NCBI GenBank assembly: GCA_003354225.1
Contig: PIVH01000591.1
Span: 1 to 5,409 of the forward strand
Direction of reading: 5' to 3'
Source: Globobulimina sp.
Lineage: Eukaryota > Foraminifera > Rotaliida
Length of the DNA: 5,409 bases
Numbering within the stretch: the first letter of the stretch is position 1; each line of letters begins with the position of its first letter. The notes beneath the pieces are model-generated. The model was given only the letters and a program-made list of their open reading frames with translations, was not told where the DNA came from and ran no database searches. Both the position numbers and the translations under genes were made by a program. This document shows, one piece after another, positions 1 to 5,409 of the stretch.

Positions 1-29
1 TCTTCGTTTATTTTCTGCTCAGCAGCCAT
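1..29 (-). CDS. Possible N-terminus of a gene leaving the left edge
   Basis: An ATG at 29-27 on the minus strand opens a frame reading MAAEQKINE that runs off the window. The upstream bases (aagtaATGgct) make a reasonable eukaryotic start context. The spacing also fits: it lies 220 bp beyond the stop of the 7TM gene, close to the 230 bp between the two 7TM genes, and its upstream region shares two short blocks with the upstream region of the 250-1728 gene. Only nine codons are visible, so no product can be named. A chance ATG is a serious alternative. Confidence 0.3.
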
Positions 30-50
30 TACTTCACTCAACCATCGTTT

Positions 51-89
51 TCAGAAACAGTGATAGATCCAAGTTGTAGAGTGCAAGGA
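51..89 (-). promoter_or_regulatory. Upstream block shared with the 7TM gene at 250-1728
   Basis: On the plus strand this stretch holds TCAGAAACA (51-59) and AGTGCAAGGA (80-89). The same two words occur in the same order upstream of the 7TM gene start at 1728 (1769-1777 and 1817-1826). Here they lie 21 and 50 bases upstream of the putative ATG at 29. They could be promoter elements or leftovers of a duplicated upstream region. The rest of 30-249 is AT-rich; I see no further gene in it beyond the 3' motif at 214-228. Confidence 0.3.
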
Positions 90-213
90 GATATCATAAA
101 TACCATGTCCACCAGCATAAAAACAGAAAACTTAATTATAACCTACGTGCTATTAATTACAATCAAACCTAAAATAAAACACATATACAAAGAATTTATA
201 AATTTTTAAAAAA

Positions 214-228
214 AATCCAACACAAAAA
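214..228 (-). promoter_or_regulatory. Candidate 3'-end motif of the first 7TM gene
   Basis: Read on the gene strand this is TTTTTGTGTTGGATT, beginning 21 nt after the TAG stop at 250-252. The identical 15-mer lies 28 nt after the stop of the paralogue at 1959, although the surrounding 3' sequence of the two genes does not otherwise match. Selective conservation after both stops suggests a transcription-termination or 3'-processing signal. No AATAAA is seen between this stop and the motif. Confidence 0.45.
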
Positions 229-249
229 GAGAAAATAAAATTTCAATTA

Positions 250-1728
250 CTAAATGACACTTTCGTTTTGAATTTCGAGTTCAATGTCTTGTGCAAATGA
301 TTCAGAAACATCATTATTTATTATATGTGATTGATTTGGAAATCCAACATTGTGATTAACTTCATCTGCATCTGCGTCCTCTGGAGGTGAATCAACAGAT
401 CTTTCTTCAATAATTTCCTGTTTCACAGTAGTTGTATTGGTCGTAGTTGTCGTGGTAGTTATTTTTATTTTAATTTTTGTATTTTTATTTTTTATTTGCT
501 TCAAATCCGATGATGTAATATCATTATCAAATTTTATCTCAATATCTTTATGTTTCTCTGAATTCCGTTGTGTAATCGGCCCAGGATTGGTACCTTTTTT
601 TTTAGTGATTGTGTTTGATTTTGCAATCGAAGCGCTTCGGTTATTGCCCGATCCCGACCTGGATGCTTCAGAACGAATCGAGAACTTCCTACCCAATGAA
701 TGCATAGTCATTAAGAAATCATTTTGGTCCGCACAGCAATAACAACAAAAGCAACAACATCGTGTGATTTTATTCCATATCGGATCTGAAAACCTGAACA
801 TTAACCAGACGCAGAACACATTAATAACCGCATCGACTGGCATCAGCAGACTGAATCCATAGAAAACAGCGCCGAGACCGAGTGTAAGCATCGATGTAAT
901 CACTGCTAATAACACCAAAATGGTTTGTTTTCTCATTAAACGACTTAATGTATTAATTCGCGATTTTTCTTGTCTGGATTGACTGGATCGGTCACTGTTA
1001 CCTTGCGACATTTTATTTACCTGCGAATTTGCGCATAAATCAAACAAAAACAGTTAAGGAGTGTAGTACTAAACTGTATGGAGTTTAAATACAAATAATA
1101 TGCCGACAAGTATACTGAACAACATATCCAATATAAACATGCAACCTACGATGAATACATAATATACCGAAGAATCACCGGTTGTGCACACATTGATGTC
1201 AGTTGACGAGGAATGATACAAATCAATTAAATTTAAGGCATCCCAAATAAATGCCGCATTTAAGACACATATGCCAATGATATAAATTATCATTATAATG
1301 GCTAAAAAAAATCGGGAATATCCTAAGGCGGAGCTGTGGAAAGCTAAATCAATCCGTAATAGAAATATTACAAATAATAATAATTTCGCTAGAAATATGC
1401 TATTTGTGCCTAATAAAAAACCAAATGCACAGGGTATGGTTGTGCCCATTGGCAATACTAAATCGGTTCGAAAAAATGTATATGCTACGCATGTTAACCA
1501 ATATGACGCGAAAAATGCCATATACACCGCACGCGAACATTTATCGCTTAATTTATGTTTATGTAGATTGTAGATTGCATGAATTGACATGATTGCTATT
1601 AATATAATTCCTAAAGATCCTGTTGCTTCCATTACGTATATCCATGGCTCCGTGAATACATGCTCTTCTTCAGCGACTTCACTTGTTGTAAATGTAAATG
1701 AGTTATTCATTGAAAGTCCTAAGGACAT
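250..1728 (-). CDS. 7TM GPCR-like receptor, paralogue A (two exons)
   Basis: Exons 1728-1075 and 1020-250 give 474 residues. The start ATG at 1728 puts a short, probably extracellular N-terminus (sequon N8) before TM1. Approximate membrane segments are 30-54, 67-86, 101-125, 139-162, 188-214, 250-274 and 279-297. C100 at the start of TM3 and C181 in the second outer loop match the usual GPCR disulfide positions. TM3 ends in LLRIDLAFHSSAL, and TM7 ends in FSDPIWNKI, recalling the NPxxY region. Seven Cys lie at 306-314, a likely palmitoylation site at the membrane edge. The tail of about 160 residues is Lys/Ser/Thr-rich, with a Thr tract at 406-416 and an acidic end. It is clearly paralogous to the gene at 1959-3305 over all seven helices. 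The receptor class comes from topology and motifs; ligand and G protein are unknown, and I do not recognise a named family. Confidence 0.8.
427..459 (-). repeat. Poly-threonine tract in the cytoplasmic tail
   Basis: Seven Thr, one Asn and three Thr codons follow one another inside the second exon of the first 7TM gene. All of ACT, ACC, ACG and ACA are used. The mixed codons argue against recent triplet slippage and suggest the Thr run is kept at protein level. The paralogue at 1959-3305 lacks it. It also produces a long valine-rich open frame on the opposite strand, which is not a gene. Confidence 0.75.
1021..1074 (-). other. Intron of 7TM gene A (54 nt)
   Basis: On the minus strand the intron runs from GTTTAG to TTCGCAG, with a possible branch site CCTTAAC about 33 nt before the acceptor. 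Removal joins ACA to GTA in phase 0 (KLHT|VNKMSQ). Its length is a multiple of three, but the second in-frame codon is TAG, so unspliced message would stop right after TM5. The position matches exactly the intron of the paralogue: after residue 218 in both. Confidence 0.85.
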
Positions 1729-1768
1729 GCACTTAGTGCTTTTTTTGTGTTTTTTGTTAGTGACATTC

Positions 1769-1826
1769 TCAGAAACATCAGGCAGAACAAGCCAGTTTAT
1801 CGCTTGTTTTTTTTGCAGTGCAAGGA
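1769..1826 (-). promoter_or_regulatory. Upstream region of 7TM gene A
   Basis: The 230 bp between the two 7TM genes (1729-1958) hold no convincing gene. TCAGAAACA (1769-1777) and AGTGCAAGGA (1817-1826), plus-strand readings, recur in the same order at 51-59 and 80-89 upstream of the possible left-edge gene. Here they sit 40 and 88 bases before the ATG. The GCACTTAGTGC inverted repeat (1729-1739) touches the start codon. No clear TATA box can be singled out because the region is AT-rich throughout. Confidence 0.3.
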
Positions 1827-1915
1827 TGACATATATGTGTTATTAAACTAGTCGTACGTCGTGCAAATGTACTTGTTGTTTAATTTTAGAAAAACGTTTC
1901 TGTTACTGACCAATT

Positions 1916-1930
1916 AATCCAACACAAAAA
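1916..1930 (-). promoter_or_regulatory. Candidate 3'-end motif of the second 7TM gene
   Basis: On the gene strand TTTTTGTGTTGGATT starts 28 nt after the TAA stop and is identical to the 15-mer downstream of the paralogue at 214-228. Unlike that gene, this one has AATAAA (within ATAAATAAATTAG) just before the motif. The word is a candidate downstream or GU-rich 3'-processing element. Confidence 0.45.
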
Positions 1931-1958
1931 AAACTAATTTATTTATACTTATTGCTGT

Positions 1959-3305
1959 TTATAGTCGTGTTGATTCAACAGAGGTGAGTTGCATTATTGA
2001 GTCAATGACATCTGAATCTTCCTTCGTCATAGATTCAACAGCCAATGATGCTGATTTTGCATGATTTATTGTAGGGACTGTTTTCGTTTGGGTTTGTAAA
2101 GCAATATCATTGTCAGTTACAGCTTTATTCTTTTTGCGATTGTCCAATGTAATATTTTTAGCGTTTTTAAAATCAATTTCTATGTTTCTACCCTTTCCAT
2201 GTTTGATGGTATTTTTGTTTGTTGTCTCATTATTCTCTTTTGAGATACTTATTGAATGTCGATCGCGAAACAATCGTTTCGGGATAGAATGTAATGTGAT
2301 GAGCAAATCTTGTTTATAAAAACAAAAACAACAACAGCAGCACCAACGGACAATTTTATTCCAAATTGGATCTGCAAAAGAAAACATTAACCAAACACAA
2401 AATGCATTGACAATGGTATCGATTGGGATTAATAATGTCATCGAGGGCACTAAACCATAAATTCCAATGAAGAAAATTGATGATACACATGCCAATAATA
2501 CCAAAATGGTTTGCTTTTTCATTACTTTTTGTAATCTGTTATCAGCTGATTTTTCGTTTTGATGTTGTGATACCGATTCGGACATTTTTATGACCTTAAT
2601 TTTATATGAAAAACGCATTTATATTTTATAAAGAAACACTACAAAGTTAACTTTATTCAATTTGTAGACAAACAATGAGCAAATTAAGAGGGAATAAGCA
2701 ATATTCGCTAACGATCCGATTCCTAAAATCAATATCATTGCAGAGTGGTTTATATAGGCTGAAAATGTGCAAATTCCGTCAGATTCGTTGCCAAAATACT
2801 GTGCTGTAATAAGTTTCAAATGAAAATATGTGGTATAAACATAGCCAATGTTTGCACAAAAAACCAGGATAACATAGGAAATAGTGATGGCGATTAAATA
2901 TTTGCGTGGATACGCTAAGGCTGACGAATGGAATGCAGTATCAATTCTGTACATAAATATTAAAAATAGGAAAACCTGACTAAATGACAAACTATAGGCA
3001 ATAAAATATACTCCAATTCTACAATCAACAGAGGTACCCATTGGAAATACCAAATTAGATTTTAACAATGCGTATGAAAAACATAATAACCAACTAAAAA
3101 AGAAATATAATATATATAAGCATGCGAAAGCATTTGTAATTTCATCTTTGATAAAGTGGCGCATTGAATGAATGGCAAATGCTGCAATTAATATCATACC
3201 AATGATACCTGATCCAATCATCACATAAATATAAGCTGGAGCGTCTGGAGCAGGATCTTCCAACATATCAATATCGCTTATTGTTGTCGATATATACGGT
3301 TCCAT
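1959..3305 (-). CDS. 7TM GPCR-like receptor, paralogue B (two exons)
   Basis: Exons 3305-2652 and 2594-1959 give 429 residues. The ATG at 3305-3303 (MEPYIST) is chosen because the in-frame codons upstream are not ATG; an ATG at 3312 is out of frame. Membrane segments are near 25-47, 61-81, 96-120, 135-158, 186-214, 246-267 and 275-293. C95 (TM3 start) and C179 (outer loop 2) form the expected disulfide pair. TM3 ends in MYRIDTAFHSSAL, TM7 in FADPIWNKI, and six Cys follow at 303-309. Sequons at N173 and N186 lie in the outer loop. The tail (about 120 residues) is basic and shares short words with paralogue A (TLHSI/TMHSL, IEIDF/IEIKF) but is otherwise diverged and lacks the Thr tract. The start lies 45 bp from the divergent TLC-like gene. 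A GPCR-type sensory role is inferred from architecture only. Confidence 0.82.
2595..2651 (-). other. Intron of 7TM gene B (57 nt)
   Basis: The intron runs from GTTAAC to ATTAAG on the minus strand and joins AAA to GTC in phase 0 (KLNK|VIKMSE). The length is a multiple of three, with an in-frame TAA after 15 intron codons. Position and phase are the same as in paralogue A, but the intron sequences are not alike. The acceptor lacks a strong pyrimidine tract. Confidence 0.85.
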
Positions 3306-3350
3306 TGCGCATAAAATCAATTAAAGACTAAGTTTTAGTTAGTTCCAACC
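3306..3350. promoter_or_regulatory. 45-bp divergent intergenic region
   Basis: Only 45 bases separate the start codons of 7TM gene B (minus) and the TLC-like gene (plus). They must hold both 5' leaders and any shared promoter, unless transcription starts inside the opposite gene or there are unseen upstream exons. A small inverted repeat ACTAA/TTAGT lies in the middle of it. The word TTGCGCATAAAATCAA (3305-3320) nearly repeats the sequence at 1029-1043 in the intron of 7TM gene A. Confidence 0.5.
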
Positions 3351-4663
3351 ATGTCAGACTTGACCGATCCGTGTTGGTATGATCAAGATCTTTGTCACGT
3401 GTATCCATCACATTGGTTATTTTTAACATTAGTATTAACATGTTTTATATGTTGGACATTATTAGAAGTAATGGAACGTGTATTTGGGATGGCTCCTAAA
3501 ATCACAAATTTGTCAGAAATTCATGACAATGCACTAAAAGATGCAGACAATCCCGTTGGTAGATTCATTGTAAATAAACGCTTAACACGCTCATATTATG
3601 GCAATTATCGAATTCAAACGCGAGGAACAATGTATTATATTCGTTTTTTATGGTCCGGTGTAATGTTTATTGTTGCGGTGACCACCATACTTACAAAACG
3701 CACATGGTTTGTCAACCATGTTTTTTATTTGCAAGCTGACACAGTGTATGTAGCAGAATATCAACATGTCTCTGCTGCGATAATTGCATTTTATATTTTT
3801 GAGCTAACTGCAAATCGTTATGGCAAAATCACGTGGTCCATAATAATACATCATTGGTTAACAATTGCTGCCGCAATGCAAGTGATTTGGGGCTTTTATT
3901 CCCCATTTGCGACATGGTACGGATTTACAATTATTTCCTGTACATTCCCCGTTGATTTTGCATTGGGGCTACGGGCAACATTCAGTAACAGACATCCTGA
4001 GATAACACGAAAAGCATTTGCAATATCCTTTTATTGGTGGCTTGGCTGTCTTGTTTTAAATATTTCAGGGCAAATATTCTTAATTATAAATGCTTTATTA
4101 CCCTCTCATTTTAATCAATCTATACATGTTTCGAGTGTCGCTATTATGTTATTTGCAATTGGTGGGTGGCTCTATGATGACTATCAAGTGTTAGCTACAT
4201 TGCGTGACTTTGCAACACATGATTATGCAGATGCGGATATTTTAAATAAAAAACATTCCCATCATACTATGCGAATGAAAAATACGCTTGGCGGGGTATG
4301 TATTTTTATATTAATTATAAGTATATCTGATCTGATACGCTTTTTGTATCTATATCTATACAGAGATCATTATTTGGGCAAGGAATGAAGGATGAAATTG
4401 ATAAACATTTAGGGAATGAACTTACTCCGCCACCATCATCAGGAACAGAAGCAAAAGCATTAAAACATGTTACAATGCATAATTTGAAGCAAACAGCAAT
4501 AACAATTAATGAAAAACCTGTAAATTCACCAGAAACTCCTCCCGTTACAGAGTTTCAAAAAATAGCAAGTTTAAATAGTGCTGATTTAAATGTTCTCGCT
4601 GACATAAAAGCAGAGGCATTACAAGAAGCATTGAAAACGCCTACCAGTACTACCAGTAATTAA
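3351..4663 (+). CDS. TLC-domain-like multi-pass membrane protein (two exons)
   Basis: Exons 3351-4295 and 4364-4663 give 414 residues. The start context is good (ccaaccATGtc). About seven hydrophobic segments lie near 22-41, 97-116, 138-152, 168-182, 189-205, 224-247 and 258-276. The stretch FYIFELTANRYGKI, then HHWLTI with H167-H168, resembles the core of TLC (TRAM/LAG1/CLN8) domains, in which a His pair follows an E-L-x-x-R/Y stretch. I see no acidic HDxxD-type ceramide synthase signature later on, so acyl-CoA-dependent ceramide synthesis is not supported; a lipid-related membrane role is inference. The cytosolic tail (316-414) is hydrophilic, Pro/Thr-rich, with SLNSADLNVLADI at 384-396 shared with the right-edge gene. 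It is divergent from 7TM gene B. Without splicing the protein would end at 345 residues with an extra hydrophobic segment. The TLC assignment is moderate; the gene itself is secure. Confidence 0.75.
4296..4363 (+). other. Intron of the TLC-like gene (68 nt)
   Basis: GTATGT at 4296 is a strong donor and CTATACAG ending at 4363 a strong acceptor, with CTGATCTGAT as a plausible branch region. Removal joins GGG to AGA in phase 0 (NTLGG|RSLFGQG) and leads straight into the frame holding the conserved hydrophilic tail. Its length is not a multiple of three, so retention leads to TGA at 4386-4388 after 30 intron-derived and frame-shifted codons. Confidence 0.82.
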
Positions 4664-4866
4664 TCATTGTTTGTTAATATATTCCTTTTTGAGCTATTTT
4701 TTGAGACTTTTATTATTTTGTGTTGTTATTTTTTTTCTTTTTTTTGAGTGTTTATGACGTTTCTCTCATATCTGACATTTGGTCGGCCTTTTGTGTATAC
4801 CATAATTTCAAACAACACTGACCAGACTCGATTTTACTGACTTCTGATAAAATAGTATTTCAATAA
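4664..4866 (+). other. 3' flank of the TLC-like gene
   Basis: This T-rich, 203-bp stretch lies between the TLC stop and the minus-strand 7TM relic. TTTTGTGTTG at 4716-4725, 52 nt after the stop, matches the core of the 15-mer found after both 7TM stops. No AATAAA is seen on the plus strand. Neither strand has an open frame that continues the 7TM relic into TM5-TM7. Confidence 0.4.
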
Positions 4867-5261
4867 TTAATAGTAATCATTTGGGCCGTTATTCCCTATA
4901 ACAGATCCGTATAATCTTGGTACATGGGTACCATATGAAGCTATGACCGATGAGTTTAATGGTAATCCACGATAAAAAAATACACAAACTCCGATTAAAA
5001 ACCATCGGGGATATCCTAACGCAGAGGCATGGAATGCTAAATCAATGCGCAATAAAAACAAAAACAATAAAAACATTTTGGATACATATACACTATTTGT
5101 TGTTATGTACATTCCCCACCGGCAATCAATAAGTGTGCCATTGGAAATATGATATTTGTTCTGAAGAATGCATAGGAAAAACAACATAACACATATGATG
5201 AAAAAAAGAGTATATATAAAAATCGTATTTTTGCATTTAGATCATCTTTCAAGTGTTTTTT
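4867..5261 (-). pseudogene. Broken third 7TM paralogue (TM2-TM4 only)
   Basis: Read from 5261 downward, KKHLKDDLNA and LYILFF match the loop 1/TM2 region of paralogue B. The match continues through CFSYAFFRTNIIFPM. At 5139-5138 the frame is lost where the paralogues have ATG-G: one base is missing, and the next frame continues as GTLIDC and FLLRIDLAFHASALGYPRWF (TM3 and the start of TM4). Similarity to the other copies fades at about 4975, next to a run of seven T, and the frame ends at TAA 4869-4867. TM1 and TM5-TM7 are not found in the flanks. The start is fused to the end of the right-edge TLC-type gene. I call it a truncated relic. Sequencing errors at short homopolymers could explain the frame breaks but not the missing ends. 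Confidence 0.75.
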
Positions 5262-5409
5262 TTATTTTGTTCAAATACAAAACATCATCAAAAATCACCT
5301 GTTGTATATCTGCGAGATCTCCTAAATCGCCACTATTCAAACTGACTGTTTTTATAATTCTCACATCCTTTGGTGTTGATACTTTCTCCTTTCCCCCATT
5401 GTCTCCCTT
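5242..5409 (-). CDS. C-terminus of a second TLC-type gene (partial)
   Basis: An open frame of 55 codons enters from the right edge and stops at TGA 5244-5242. SLNSGDLGDLADI (5343-5305) matches SLNSADLNVLADI in the tail of the TLC-like protein at 3351-4663, with 10 of 13 positions identical. The next helix-like residues keep a similar pattern of hydrophobic positions. The part before the motif is hydrophilic, as in the other tail. The last ten or so codons (YLNKIKKTLER) overlap, in another frame, the beginning of the broken 7TM copy, so the natural end of this tail has probably been replaced. The membrane domain would lie beyond the window. Whether the gene works is unknown. Confidence 0.6.
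   Translation of the reverse strand, partial: KGDNGGKEKVSTPKDVRIIKTVSLNSGDLGDLADIQQVIFDDVLYLNKIKKTLER

Noticed and set aside
3-209. Plus-strand frame open from the left edge to TAA at 207-209 (68 codons)
   Set aside because: It has no recognisable domain, ends in Ile/Lys-rich AT-biased codons and runs against the blocks upstream of the possible minus-strand start. A chance open frame is more likely, though a gene tail cannot be excluded.
437-742. Plus-strand frame beginning with a poly-Val stretch
   Set aside because: It is the antisense reading of the Thr tract and Cys cluster of 7TM gene A; the hydrophobicity is a by-product.
1298-1846. Three plus-strand frames across 1298-1846
   Set aside because: They lie opposite the first exon and upstream region of 7TM gene A, whose paralogue conserves the minus-strand protein; the plus-strand products have no homologous counterpart opposite the paralogue.
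2110-2319. Plus-strand 69-codon frame
   Set aside because: Antisense shadow of the tail of 7TM gene B.
4385-4388. ATGA stop/start overlap as translational coupling in an operon
   Set aside because: Introns and gene style are eukaryotic, and the 4296-4363 intron explains the frame change better.
4950-5132. Plus-strand 60-codon frame
   Set aside because: Antisense to the 7TM relic, which is recognised by clear similarity in the minus frame.
5131-5145. Programmed ribosomal frameshift in the third 7TM copy
   Set aside because: No slippery heptamer stands at the site, and the copy also lacks TM1 and TM5-TM7, so a relic is simpler.
1-5409. CRISPR array, tRNA, rRNA or transposon
   Set aside because: No regularly spaced repeats, tRNA-like cloverleaf, rRNA core sequence, terminal inverted repeats or transposase frame was seen on reading either strand.

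Overview
The window looks like a piece of an AT-rich, compact genome of a unicellular eukaryote. The evidence is three short introns with GT..AG ends (54, 57 and 68 nt), genes on both strands with 45-230 bp between them, no bacterial ribosome-binding sites, and multi-pass membrane proteins with long hydrophilic low-complexity tails. TAA, TAG and TGA all seem to act as stops, so a standard code fits. I cannot name the organism with confidence; a rhizarian/foraminiferan-type protist is only a guess.

Layout, left to right. The minus strand begins with a possible first few codons of a gene leaving the left edge (1-29). Two intact paralogous seven-transmembrane (7TM) receptor-like genes follow on the minus strand (250-1728 and 1959-3305). 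Each has one phase-0 intron between TM5 and TM6, and each first exon encodes exactly 218 residues. A plus-strand gene for a TLC-like (TRAM/LAG1/CLN8-type) multi-pass membrane protein starts only 45 bp from the second 7TM gene (3351-4663). It has a GTATGT..ACAG intron that joins two reading frames which otherwise look like separate overlapping genes. At the right end lies a broken minus-strand relic of a third 7TM paralogue (about 4867-5261), lacking TM1 and TM5-TM7 and carrying at least one frameshift. It abuts the C-terminal end of a second TLC-type gene (5242-5409) that enters from the right edge, recognised by a tail motif shared with the first TLC protein (SLNSxDLxxLADI).

The locus is therefore built from two gene families, 7TM and TLC-like, that have been duplicated, inverted and partly destroyed side by side. 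The 7TM proteins have the general architecture of G-protein-coupled receptors: a Cys at the start of TM3 and one in the second extracellular loop, an R-I-D motif at the end of TM3, a DP motif in TM7, a dense Cys cluster just after TM7 and a long basic/Ser/Thr-rich tail. Which ligand they bind, and whether the TLC-like protein works with them, cannot be read from the sequence. Their repeated adjacency and near-contact divergent promoter make co-expression plausible. Short sequence blocks shared around these genes, upstream and downstream, are candidate transcription or 3'-end signals.
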